This document shows, one piece after another, positions 11,003 to 22,740 of a stretch of 64,000 nt of DNA. This DNA is from Erigeron canadensis (Eukaryota > Streptophyta > Magnoliopsida > Asterales > Asteraceae). The stretch is taken from the NCBI RefSeq assembly GCF_010389155.1, contig NC_057761.1, forward strand, positions 24,760,210 through 24,824,209, written 5' to 3'. The stretch's first letter is position 1, and every line of letters begins with the position of its first letter. Below the pieces are notes generated by a model that saw only the letters and a list, made by a program, of their open reading frames with translations, made no database searches and was not told where the DNA came from. Made by a program: the position numbers and the translations under genes.

Positions 11003-12914
11003 TCTCTATAATGATTAAATATATATAAACACCACTATACGTATAAAAATAGTTATATTTACATATATTAAGTTTATCTACACATATACTTTGAACTATA
11101 ACAATCATACAAACCTATATATGATATTATGAATACATTAATAATCACACATATCTCTCTATCTATATAATGTATAATAATAATTTTAACATTTGCCAAT
11201 ATTCATATACTAGACATAAAATATAGCAAAAATAACATATGTATGACATAAACCTAAACATACTCAGATTACACACATGCAAATCAACGTACGTGTATAA
11301 TAACATCAATAGGTACACATATGATTGTTTATATTATTATATTGATAACTAGTAAGCATATAATACTGTAGTTGCTTAAAACTCTTTAAAATACTTGAAA
11401 TTTAAATAATTTTTAAAAAATTTGTAGGAAATTTGTAAGAAACCCCATAGTTTCCGACGAATTACCAAGGAATAATCCATTTTTTCATATATATAAAATT
11501 TTCATCGAAAATTCATAGGAAATTAAAATATTTTCCTACGAATTTCCAATTAAAATTATAAAACATAATAGATTTTAATTTTTAAAAAAAAAGTAAAAAG
11601 GCTCGTCGGAAATTCGTTAACACATTAATTATGGTTTCGACATATTTCCGACGAATATTTTTCTTTTTAATTTACTTTAGGAAAATACATATATTTTGTC
11701 GTAAATTCCTTACAAACTTTATTTTTTCCTACTAATTTCCGACGACATGTTTTATTTAAAAACTATATATTATTAAACTATAGGTTTTTAAGGTATTTCC
11801 GACAAAATATAATTTTGACATTAATTCGTTGTTATTTTGTCGCTAAAGTGTGTATTTTAGTGTCGAATTTCCGACGAAACTCAGTTTATGGTAAATTCGT
11901 AGGAAATTTGTCACAAATGAAACAGTTTTCAATTCATGTTTTGTTTGTTTGAAATTCGTAGATAATTCATCGGAAAATTTCCGACCAAAAATATTAGTCA
12001 AAAATTTCGTCGGTGATACTCAGTTTTCTAGTAGTGTTTGCAGAGGTTGAAGAAATTTTTTTTTAATATACATAGAGACCAGTTGTTTAAATTTAGAGAC
12101 CACATTATGAGAGAACAACTGACCTCTATTTTATTCACCGGTCTACTTTATTTTTGTAGTAGTAATTGTTATATATAATAATCAAGATGTTTTTGAAAAA
12201 CAAATTATCCTACTCAACTACTCTTCATCAAAACCATTTAATAATTTCAAAATGATATTGAATACTAACATAAAATGTTGGATATTTTAATTTATTGTAA
12301 TTGGATTAACTTGTTTTGACCATTAGTGTCATAATAATACATTATTTAGGCTTGGAGGTGCGGAGTGCATGCATATTTGAATTTATTATGACCTTAGGGT
12401 AAGGTAAGGGGGTCCAAGGCTGGGGTCCAAGTTGTTATGGTAAAAAACCTATTCAAAAATTTATTTTTTGGAAATTGAGTGACTATTTTTGCCAAACTCG
12501 AAACTTGTGTAATTAACTGCCACAGTTAGTGGCTCTGATTAATAACAAAATCCCGTTCATGGTTGATGGTCGATATATTCTCTCTGGTTCACGCTCTCAA
12601 ATATCAACATACAGAAAATCCTGAATTCTCTGAAGTGTATCCGATTGATCAATAGTTTGGATGAACCACCAAATTGATTCAATCTTAAAGTGATTACACG
12701 CCTTTTTAGAGACTGATATTATTCGGTTATTTGTTCGTTATTGCTTATTGCGAATTCCTCAACATAGAATTCCACAATGCTACTCAAAATTTATTACTAA
12801 TCAAGATTTCTCTTTTACGGCAAACTATACTACTCTTAATCGACATCGGTTAACAATCTCAAAAGAACAGTGAGAACTAACATAGAATTCCACAATACTA
12901 CTCACTTTATCAGG

Positions 12915-15250
12915 GCACAAAGCTCTTGTTGATACTGTCACCGAAGTTAACTCAGCACAAAGCTCTTGCTGATACTGTCACGGAGTTAACTCAGCTTGAA
13001 GCTCTCTTACATGAACTTGGCATTATAAATAACCAACTCTCCGCCCACACTTAGCAAAAGAAACACACTACAACAAAACTAGTTAGATAGAACACCCAAA
13101 AGTGTCCTAAAATGAACTTTATAGGACCTATAACTTAATAAGACCACTAATATAACCGTCCCTTATAAGGGGGTCCCATAAAGTTATAGGGTCCTAATAA
13201 ACCACAAGATAAGACCCTTTATAATGTATAATCACAGTAGTTTATATGACACATATTAGTGTCTTAAAAAGTGCATGGATTAAGTCATAAAAGGCTTGTT
13301 AGGACCAAATTTTAGTGTCCTTAAATTGACTTTCCTATCTATTAAGACCTAACATTTGGTCCTAAAAAGAGTAACATAATAGCAACATTGTCCTAAGATG
13401 TCATATTATAGGACACTACTTTCATGATACAAAATGGTTTTCATTGAACATGATTCAAAATATCAAAACATATAATAGCTCTTTTAACAACAGTTTAATC
13501 AAATTTGACCTTTAGAAATGTCATTTCCATTGCAAATTTAAACATTGTCACGCTATAACATCAACAAACATATAAGAAAGTAATATACAAAGTTAGTCTC
13601 TAAGGACAAAATGATAGTAATAGTTACAAAATCCTAGTAAAGAAACCAAGCTTGAGCTGCACCTCATCATCAACAGCTGTCTACATCTCTTGGATGTTTG
13701 TTGGGCCACTTCTATATGTTTCTTCAAACACATCAGGGAATTTGCGAGCTTTACTTCTCCAAATACTGTTGAGTAGGCTATAGGAGTTGGAACTTAGAAT
13801 GTGTTATTTATATCCAAGGGCATCATGCAATCTCCCCATTCTGAGGTGGATTGTGCTCCTCCCCCTTGGACTGTGAAGGGGATGGAATCTTAAAACTGTT
13901 GCAATGGTGGACATCTTGCAAACTCCGTATCTGGAAAATGGAAGTGAGCAGATGATGATTAAGGAACATCTCTATTGATGATTATAATAATTTAGTACAT
14001 GAGTTGTATATACCTTGAACCTGATAGGCATTGCCATCGTTTTCAGTGGTACTGCTGTTATTGATATTTTCGTATTAGGCAAAAACTTGGTAGTATAACT
14101 GTTATCTAATTTGTTTATTGCAATTAAAAATAAAACTTACATTTATCACAGGAACTCCTGAAATAGCACTTGCTAGTGAGTACTGCATCTTACATCGCCA
14201 CTTCTTAATTTGAACAAAGGGCGCAGTGAAGTTCCGGAAGGAGATCACTGGCAGTATGAGTAAAAAGCATACCTTCAACTTCCTTCTCAACAGCAGCCAT
14301 GTTGCAAATACATTAAACACAAGATAATTAGTCAACTTATGAACACAAATTCACAAAGCCTCAGGAAAACTGTGACGTAATACAAAAAAGCAACATACTC
14401 ACTCAGCTTTAAAACTTCCAATGTACCATTAGATAATGCATAATGGGTAGCCATTAACATAAATATTGATAAGCCAGTTGGAGATTTCACCCTCTTGATA
14501 ACAAAATCTGGACTCCCATTGGTGGGACAGTGCTGAATACTTATATACTGCTTAGTATATAAGTAATCATAAACACAAAAACCTGAATACTACATGCAAA
14601 AGTAGCTAAAGAAAATAAACCTAAAGCCTAGGTCAATGCTACTCCTACTACTTAGTATGAAACGAAAAACAATACACAATCCTAACCACCTTTGATCCAT
14701 TTAATTTACCATCAGTGGATCCATTCAACAGAAAGATTGTTTATATACGAACAGAAGGATCAATATCCAATACTTTCCTGCAATCTGAATACGTTACATC
14801 CTGAAGGTTGAAGAAAGTCAGAAACCATCCAAAAACATGAGTTTATGATTTCACGGTTCACTTACTGATATCACATAAGTTAATAAAGCATGATGCTTTG
14901 TATTGATAGTTCATTAACATGTACATGTTGAAGTTGATTTTGAATTCGTTCGGAAAAAAGTGGCTCAAGTCAAGCTACAAGTCCAGTCATATGTCTTCAC
15001 AAAACCGATACCATCTCTACACAATATGCTTTTAAGATCTAAGTTGCGGGTCGTTCCCCACCCTCAACTTGCAGGGAATGTTAGGCATGCATGATATTAG
15101 GTCTGAATGTATTTACTTACTATTCTAGATGGTAGCCAAGTTTAGTCTCTAAATGTATATATAAGAGTACTCTATGTATCTTTCTCGGATCAAAATAATA
15201 TAACTCCAAAAGTCTTTTCTCAAGGTTTCACTATATGCAAACAAAGGTTG
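12915..15250 (+). pseudogene. Copia RNase H remnant and 3' LTR, interrupted by a DNA element
   Basis: At 12958-13052 the plus strand reads KALADTVTELTQLEALLHE, a typical Copia RNase H segment, preceded by a 41-bp tandem duplicate of the same DNA. At about 14926-15080 reading resumes with the HVEVDFEFV segment, then FTKP and LLRSKLRVVP, the usual Copia C-terminus, followed by an LTR-like start TGTTAGGCATGCATG (15079) with TATATATAAGAG downstream. Between the halves lies a CACTA-like end at 13066. The ADIF part of the usual motif is deleted. The LTR's far end, near 15250, is not certain. Confidence 0.55.
13066..14900. mobile_element. CACTA-like element with only one end visible
   Basis: CACTACAACAAAACTAG at about 13068 resembles a CACTA terminus and is followed to about 13430 by repeated words such as AGGACC, GTCCT and AGGACAC, like a subterminal repeat array. 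No matching right terminus was found before the Copia coding remnant resumes at about 14926. The middle (13600-14900) has no ORF I can identify. Confidence 0.4.
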
Positions 15251-16057
15251 CAAATAGAAACATGCTGCTGCACGTTTGTGAGACCAGCATTCGTTAGGGG
15301 CATTGACTGAGGTCTTTGACGTTACCAGGTTGAAAAAACTTGATGAGTGCTACTGGCCAATGTTCTAGGGATCTTGAAGCTAGCGTCTTATATAAACTTC
15401 TATTGTGGAGATCTTATTAGTTGATCTGATCCGGGTTACTAAGTCCCCTATGGGTAGTGTTGTTGGTTGATTTTTCTTTTAAAAATAAAAGTTTTCCTCT
15501 GCTAAGGCGTCAGATTCAATTTCATGGCTGTATAGCGAAGAGACAGTGGAACTAGTAGAACTATGTGCAAATGGTGGAAGAAGGATGGATCAATAGGACT
15601 GAATAATGCCACTAACAAATGTTAACATAGTCACAAAGAAAGTGTTTAAAAATAGTAGTTTGACCCAATAAGACGGGCCACGACCTTGATTTTGAATTTT
15701 TGACCCGTTCCTGTTTTCTCCCGTTAACCCGCCCCACCTGTTTTGCCACCTATAGCATAAACCCTTGAAACTAAAATGAATAACAGAACACTTTACAAAG
15801 AGAATAAAATAAAAACTCAACACCTCGTATGAAACTTTAGCCATTCCCAGCAACTTTATTATCTTTCATGGTTGAGATAACCCTTTCATACTAGATAGTT
15901 GACTGAAACGGAACTGTTATATGGATACAAGGAGATGCACATGCAACCTTCCTATGTAGTTGATAGTTCATTCAAGTAATAGTACATAATAAAGCACACA
16001 GGCATATAGAGATATAATTAGTATTACGATAGATGATCCAATAAGTGTCGTTTTGTT
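15251..16057. other. 3' flank of TAT copy 2
   Basis: No gene seen. From about 15660 to 16057 it parallels 415-1007 downstream of copy 1 (for example the shared CCTGTTTTCTCCCGTTAA), which marks the 3' edge of the tandem duplication. Confidence 0.6.
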
Positions 16058-19000
16058 TTAAGCTTTCTTTGAATGCCTTTCACAAAAAGCGTTAAGCCTC
16101 TTGATGCCTTCTTTAAGAGCTGAAGGTTCGATGGCAAAGGTTACCCGGAGCCAGTTCTTGAGTCCTACAGTTATACCTGAAGAACAAATAATAAATACAG
16201 TGAGTATTATGGTCACACTAAAGGTGGCAACTTCAATCATTTTGTAGGTAATGTGGTCATTTTGGGTTCTATTTCATCTCATATAAAAGATTATTACCTA
16301 AAAACAGATTTGGATTAAATGGGTCAAAAGTCGCCCCACCTTTATGGTTCATTCGAAATGACATAACAGCTCTTTAGAGACGGTATTATGAATAAACATA
16401 GATACCTTTAAATAGTTTCTGCGAGAGTGTTTGCGGGTCATCCTACCTGACCCATACTACACATGTAAAAGGTCTATAATTCTATTTCCAATGGCCACCA
16501 TGTCATGCCTTCTCGACAGAGTAGCAAAAGGTACATATACTGACATACATTGTCAAATGGAATACTTAATAGTAAAAATCAAAGAGTGTTTCGTCTGCTA
16601 GAACTAAAAATAAATTTACCTGGTAGGATTATAACTGATTCTTCTTGGGCAAGCTTGACACAGAAGTCCACATCATCCTCAATGTCCCCAAAGAGGGAAA
16701 TATCTAATTTCACCTATTTAACATAAGCCAAAGGTGAGCCAGCTCTTCTTAAGGTATTATATGAATTTCTTCTCTAGTATTTACATTATATTTATTTGAG
16801 ATTGAAGGGTCAGTGATGGCCTTTCGATATGACAAATCCGAAACCATTATATAAACCTCTGCATATATGTCCTTACCATAACAAACATTGATCCTTCTGG
16901 CTTGCTGGGGCAGATTATACCAGGGACATCACTAATTCCATCATAGCAAGTATTTGCGGCTTCTTTTATCATACTTACAATATTTGTAAAGAAATCTTCT
17001 TTGGTTTTTCCAAGTATATCTGGAACAGCTCCCTATACGTACAACAAACCCAAGATCATATAAGGACAAGTGTTCTTACTTTTTAGTGGACATTGTAACT
17101 ACAAAAGCCATGTATATTAGTAACTAGTAAGGAACCTGGATGAACGTTGGAGGGTCACAGGATATATTTAGATATCCTGTTATGCAATCAATAATCTGAA
17201 ATGAACGTTGAAAATGAAAAAAATTAAGTAGACATGAAGTATATATAAGTTTAAATCCGAAAATCTGAATATCTATTTGAATATGAGAAAAAGAATTCAA
17301 GAAAGAACCCCGTGTCCTTTGAGGATGCCATTAGAATCATTGATGACAAGCCACCCAAGGCGCCAACCAGGAACAATCCATCTTTTGGATATGGAACCCA
17401 GCGTAACAACAGGCGTAATTGATCCAAAAACTCCCATAGGAACAAAAGGGTTTTTTCCAAAAGCAAGATGGTCATAAACTTCATCAGCAATCACTAATAT
17501 CCCGAGCTTCTTGGCAGTCTCGGCAACCTTAAAAAATGGGGAATCAATGATTGCCCAAAAAGTCAATACAAACATAACAGATCTCTTGTCGAGTAGAAAA
17601 TGATTAACAAAAACAAGCGGACACCTTCTGCAAGTGTAGATATGTGTAAACATTGCCACAAGGATTTCCAGGATTGATTACGACAATGGCAGCTGTATTC
17701 TCATCTGCAAGAGTTTCGACTGCCTCAAGATCAGCTTCCCACCCATTCTCTGGAAGAAGGTCAAAGTGACGGACTTCCAAATTGCACGATTGAGCAACAG
17801 CTTCATAATACGGGTACCCAGGTCTAGGGAGTAGAATGTTTGCTTTGGAACCAGCAAGAACGGTTAATATGGTTTGAATAGCTTGTGCACAACCTACTGT
17901 CAGGAATACATCATCTGGTGAAAGTTTATTCGGAAGATCTTGAGATAGATACTCCGCTACAGCCCTATAAAAGTATATAAAAAATGAAAATCAAGACATT
18001 GATCGAATAACAGTGACTGATGCATAATCCCACAAACTCTTAAATGGTATCATACCAATTATGTTGTAGTTTTATGTAACTTTATCATCTTTTGATGCAT
18101 ACAAGTAATTTAACTGAAACTCAGAAACTATGAACAGATGTTCTAGTATTAAATATTGTTCCCTAATTTCTGTTTTCACTCTATAACACATCACACTCAA
18201 TCGAAACAATTATCATTCACTTTCTTATGTTTGTCGCCACAATTCTCTATCTTTTATATGGAAAATATTATTGTTTGATTAGTCTAGTGTTAACTGTGGT
18301 GTCTCGAATGTTAACCACTAAATACTAACTCACTGTTAAAAAAAAAAGTTCTCCCTTTTATGCATGCTAGCAAAGTAGCAATATTAGTTCAAGTAACCCA
18401 AACTTATCACACAATGAGCAAGTCATTCTATCTTTCTCTCCAAAAGCCAAAGGCATTCGCTATCGGGACTAGGTAAACTAAAAATTAATCATCGATACAT
18501 ATATAGTAGTGACAAAGGAAATAAGTGTTAACTAAAGTAATTCATATTTCAAGCTATTAGAAGAGATAGAAAATACCCAAATGTGAATTAATTAGTACTC
18601 TGTAACAGTAATATTTTTGGAAACAGGGTGGGTGGTCTGTGATAAAATATCCCTTTCGAAAAGGACACAAGTACTGTCTGTTATGATTCATGCAATTTCG
18701 AGATGCAAAAACTTTTAAAATAACAACTTGTAAAATAAATAAAGACACAAATAATATTATTGTGTTATGATTCATGCATGCAATTTCGAGATGCAAAAAT
18801 ATAAAAATAACAACTTGCAATACGCCGTAAAGAGGTTATAGTGTATCACTCAAAATCTAGGCTCTAAAAAATATACACTTAATAGTATTCGGACAATCAT
18901 TTGATTTTACGTAGGGAATGTATATCAAGAGGAAGGGTTATTTAAGAACGCACAGATAACTGTATATCAAACATGCAATCTGTTAAAATATATATGTAAA

Positions 19001-19312
19001 TATATATATATAGGATAGGGGTACATACATTCTAGCAGGGAGAATACCGACGGTAGGCGAATAGCCGTTAAACTTGGCAGAACAAAGGGAATCAACGATT
19101 GCATCTTGCGCAGATTGAGAAGTGCGAAAACATGGAAAAGCGGAAGGATCGCCATGGCCAAGAGGGATGACATTTCTGGGGTCTGACTGGTTCAGCTTAG
19201 ATAACAGCATATATAACACACCTCTGATTGTTACATCTGCCGCCTTGGTTAGCTCTGAATTCCCCTTGAATCCCCAACATTTGTTCTCATTATTCATTCC
19301 GCCGTTCTCCAT
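16058..19312 (-). CDS. TAT: Tyrosine aminotransferase, tandem copy 2 (7 exons)
   Basis: Second intact aminotransferase gene, the same enzyme family as 1008-4533. Exons in coding order: 19029-19312, 17625-17964, 17309-17527, 17136-17195, 16877-17032, 16620-16713, 16058-16176. They total 1272 nt (423 residues plus stop) with the same phases and exon sizes as copy 1, except one extra codon near the N-terminus. [20 protein letters not shown] and NWLRVTF are kept. By eye the proteins differ at some tens of positions, mostly conservative. Residue 95, split by intron 1, is Met where copy 1 has Val and the family usually has Arg. Intron 1 has a short tandem duplication (18676-18825). The proximal promoter is related to that of copy 1. 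No sign of pseudogenisation. Confidence 0.93.
18676..18825. repeat. Tandem duplication in intron 1 of TAT copy 2
   Basis: The words TGTTATGATTCATGC, AATTTCGAGATGCAAAAA and AAAATAACAACTTG occur in this order twice, about 90 bp apart. There is no counterpart in copy 1. Confidence 0.75.
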
Positions 19313-19460
19313 TTCTCTTTTTTTTCTTCTTTGTTCTAGCCTTCTAGGGTGACTACTTAATTAATAGTAGCTTAATTATCTGGGTCAACTCAAATGGGTT
19401 TTTGCCACTATGTTGACTTAATTAAGAGTTTGTTTTGACTATACTTTTAGGTTGTAAAAT

Positions 19461-19472
19461 GGAATCTTTATA
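19461..19472 (-). promoter_or_regulatory. Putative TATA region of TAT copy 2
   Basis: TATAAAGATTCC on the minus strand, 160 bases upstream of the ATG and identical to the element 137 bases upstream of copy 1. The nearby complement of GGTCAACTCAAATGGGT is also shared. Confidence 0.5.
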
Positions 19473-19599
19473 AATATACCTACACTTGAAAATTTAGTTT
19501 TTTTCCCCTGCCAAATCTTTATCATATTTTGTAGGAAAAGACCATCTTTTTAAATTTTAATGCTTGGGTTAATTACTTGAATATCATCAAAACCCGTGT

Positions 19600-19625
19600 T
19601 AACACACGGGCTTTATTAAGTTTTT
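19600..19625. other. Perfect GC-rich hairpin, possibly a Helitron 3' end relic
   Basis: CCCGTGTTAACACACGGG forms a strong stem in AT-rich DNA. Such hairpins sit about 10 bases before Helitron 3' ends, but no CTRR terminus follows clearly. Confidence 0.3.
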
Positions 19626-19849
19626 ACTTTGAAAGAGAGCCAATGATATCAACCTACAAAACGAATCAGGTACTTTATAATGGCTTAGTTGACGATCATC
19701 ATGATCCACGATGTCTCTTCCTAAATTTTCTGGAAAATAAGTATTCATTGTTTTGCCTGTGATGGGACTGAAAACCCATAACATCCTGATTTTATAGGTA
19801 CACTCTAGTTTATAAGCCTCTTAGTAATTAAATTAAGACTCGATCACGT

Positions 19850-20225
19850 CACAAGATGCTCTACTGGTCAGGCGTTTAGAAATCCTCACAAAAAATCTCG
19901 GGTTCAAACCTCCTTTAGGTAACTGAAAGGGATTGGAAATTTGAAACCCGAACAGGTAAAACAATCCTTTTTTGTTTACTAATAATTACAATTTACAAAC
20001 CATGCGATGGTTCGTAGATTCATAATTTTCTTTCATCCGGTAATCAAATGGTGTAACGTAGGTTAATTTTATCTGATGGGTGTCCTTCATTATATCAATC
20101 TAGTCATGAATCATGATATCTAACCAAGAGCAAGCTATAATTGCCAGGAGACGAACCGGCGTGGACGCATCCGCGTGGGGATGTTAGCCATTTATAGCCT
20201 TTTAAAAAAAAAAAAAAAAAAATTG
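19850..20225 (+). mobile_element. Possible SINE remnant
   Basis: CTACTGGTCAGGCG followed about 40 bases later by CGGGTTCAAACCTCC resembles pol III A and B boxes. About 280 bases downstream an uninterrupted A tract (about 20205-20222) could be the tail. No target duplication found. Confidence 0.35.
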
Positions 20226-21300
20226 TCGAATTGCTTACTACGATATATTAGTAAACTTCCTTCTTTTCATTAGCTTTGTGGCTACCCGTTGGATAACGCT
20301 CCAACAACTTCATTAGTTAAAGCATATACTATGAGATTAAATTAACATTAATTATAATAAATTATAGTAATTGTAATATCTGTTCAGTTGATTCTTAAAC
20401 CAAAATGCAACATAAGAAAAAACATTTATATGCACTTTGTTTACTTATAGATTTGTAATATCAATTTTATAATCACTATATATCATTCACATTGGTAGAT
20501 TTTTTCCACACTCTCGGATATCCTCCATTCATATTAATTATTATAGTATTTAGTATTTACATATAAAAGTAATACAATATTTGAAAAGAAGATTGAAACT
20601 TGGCCTTTAGTAAAAAGAAGATTGATCGATGCGGGCAGTTTGGGTATGTTAAGTTGTTAACCGTATAGATAGTTTGAATGTGTTTGGGCTTTTTGACTTT
20701 CTAGTAAATCTAAAATCTGTTTTAAATACGAATAAGTATAAAGGTGAGAACTTGTATGTAATTAATGGGAAATTAGAAAGATGGATATGAGCTAATTATC
20801 TGCCACGTAACCTGATTGAAAAATAGGGTATGTTCCTTTAATGGATAAGTAGAGGTAGATAGATAGATATCATCAAAACTATTGAGATATCTAAGGGACT
20901 AATTCAATTAAACTAGTATTTATTTTCTTATGATTGTTTGAAGTATAAATTACTTTTTATCTAATATCTAAAATGGTTATAGTAGTTCTTGACATTTTTT
21001 TTTTCTTCTCATTATTGGTTTTCATATATATATGAGCGAGGTTGAACGAGATTTGAATCGACAAAGGTGATAATCTAGATCCCATATCAATAACCAGTAA
21101 TGAGATTACAACTTTTTGTGTATTGCACATCGATCTTTTAGAGAATCGCATATTGTGAGTGATGGCATGGTAACATAATATGGAGAAAAAATGAGATTTA
21201 GATTTGTATATGTTAAACAGTGTATGTGTTTGTTTGTACATAAATTATCCACGTGGATGTAATGGGCAGTGTAGTAATTTTAAAAGATGATATATATATA
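20226..21300. other. AT-rich intergenic DNA
   Basis: No gene, RNA or clear repeat recognised. Short ORFs here are AT-rich and show no family motifs. Confidence 0.5.
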
Positions 21301-22379
21301 TATATAGTAAGGGTTATTTAAGAACCCACAAATAAAAAAGGACTTAAAACCATTCTGGACTAACATTCTTTTCCTTTTTTTTTCTCTTAGAACATTTCTA
21401 ATGATGGTTTTTTAAAAGCTTTTTGTAAAGTTTTTCACTATTTAAAAAAGCTTTTGTATCACCTTTTTGCCATTCGAGTTAAAAGTTTTTTACCAATAGC
21501 TTGATAATCTTCAAGTCTTTGAAAAAATATGATACTCTCTCTCTTCTTAGTTTTATTATTAAACAATATTTAAAAGACATTTTTATAACTTTTACCATTG
21601 GGATGCTAATTTGAGGAAAAGCTTTTCATAAAAAGCTTTTAAAAAAAACATGGCCATTGGAGATTCTCTTAAATTAAATAATAAAATTCACCCAAATCAT
21701 TCAACATGTTTTATCTCACAAATCATAAATTGTTAGACGAAACAAAAAGCATGGGTAGTTTTAAAATTTCGTCCTCTTTTATTAAAGATCCAATTTGATA
21801 TACTTTTCATGACTTTTTAATTGTCATTTTTTTTATTGTACTTGTGTACCTACACATATGTAGGATCTTTGTTTTCACATGTAAATTAGTAAATCAACAT
21901 ATGTACACAACAATGAAGGTTAAGGGTGGAGCCCGTCAATCCTTGGCGGAGCCATGGTGGCTAAGGGCGGAGCCATAGCGGCTAAGGGCGGAGCCCATTA
22001 GGTAGATCACCCATCACCGGTCATCCCCTATGACCTATCACCCTCTATGACCTATCAAACTATGACCAATCACCCTCAATGACCTATCACCCCCACCAGC
22101 TTTGGTTTATGAATATCCATAGGGGCGAAGCCTGCTCCGAATCATAGATTTTGTTCAACCTACACATGAGCAAGTTATGTGTAAGTACCAAAAAGAAAAC
22201 GAAAATTAAAAAGTCATCAAAAGTATATCGAATTAGATCTCTAATGAAAGAGGACGAAATTTTAAGATTACCCATGCTTTTTGTTTCGTCTAACGATTTA
22301 CGGTTTGTGAGATAAAGCGTTTTGACTGATTTGGGTGAATTTATTATTGAGTTTTTTTATGAGTTCTCAAAATAACTCA

Positions 22380-22405
<26 letters not shown>
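21297..22405. mobile_element. Large foldback element with about 230-bp arms next to (TA)n
   Basis: Left arm about 21665-21895 and right arm about 22150-22375 are inverse copies, sharing for example AGACGAAACAAAAAGCATGGG and its complement, both coding for nothing. The outer ends read AGTAAGGGTTATTTAAGAACCC and GAGTTCTCAAAATAACTCACCT next to TA runs. The spacer (21910-22150) is different in character: GC-richer, with three GGCGGAGCC-like units and repeated TGACCTATCACCC words. Confidence 0.7.
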
Positions 22406-22412
<7 letters not shown>

Positions 22413-22740
22413 TGGCAATCAAATAAGAACGAAATTAAAATGAGAACACTTAAAGATTACATTTTGATGCATTAAAAGTCCATAAAACTCACATAGTGCA
22501 TAACTAGTTATCATTATTTAAGTGTTTAACAACACATTGATCCGTCAAAATCGAAAATATCACGTTTTTTGTTGGATGCATCGTTTTGATGAATATACAT
22601 CCAAGATGGATGCACAAAACAAAAACAGTGTTGTTAAATACTTAAATAATAATAATTAACTAAGCATTATATTAGTTTTATGGACTTTTAATGCATCAAA
22701 ATAATATTTTTAAGTGTTCTCACCGTTTTTATTTTAAAAG
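22382..22740. mobile_element. MITE-like foldback with about 105-bp arms
   Basis: Arms 22428-22531 and 22634-22738 are inverse copies, sharing ATGCATTAAAAGTCCATAAA and its complement. The left end abuts a (TA)n run (22381-22410). The right arm sequence recurs at about 32960-33070. Confidence 0.7.

Larger units (their letters stand above)
6926..12036. mobile_element. CACTA (En/Spm) transposon, non-autonomous, 5.1 kb
   Basis: Terminal inverted repeats start CACTACTAGAAAACTG at 6926 and end in the complement CAGTTTTCTAGTAGTG at 12036, with matching adjoining words (GGTATCACTGACGA against TCGTCGGTGATAC). A 3-bp target duplication TTT flanks it (6923-6925 and 12037-12039). Subterminal arrays of TTCCGACGAA-type words and their inverses fill 6950-7260 and 10680-12000, as is typical of CACTA elements. 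No TNPD or TNPA-like coding sequence was found. It contains a solo LTR and a long hairpin. Confidence 0.88.
5925..12162. mobile_element. Non-autonomous DNA transposon carrying an ISWI exon, split by a CACTA element
   Basis: The left end CTACTACAAAAAT (5925) is matched in inverse at the right end ATTTTTGTAGTAG (12162). Subterminal words GAGACCAGTTGT or GGGACCAGTTGT and their inverses (for example AACTGGTCTCTA) occur on both sides (5975-6075 and 12070-12130). Without the CACTA insertion the element would be about 1.1 kb. It contains an exon-like fragment of an ISWI ATPase gene (6357-6548). No transposase is visible. No clean target duplication was found, so the superfamily (degenerate CACTA or other) is open. 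Confidence 0.6.

Noticed and set aside
10767..11108. 113-residue minus-strand ORF
   Set aside because: Built on (TA)n and CACTA subterminal repeats; low complexity, no family motif.
14102..14335. 77-residue minus-strand ORF between the TAT genes
   Set aside because: No recognisable domain; lies in DNA interpreted as a decayed transposon.
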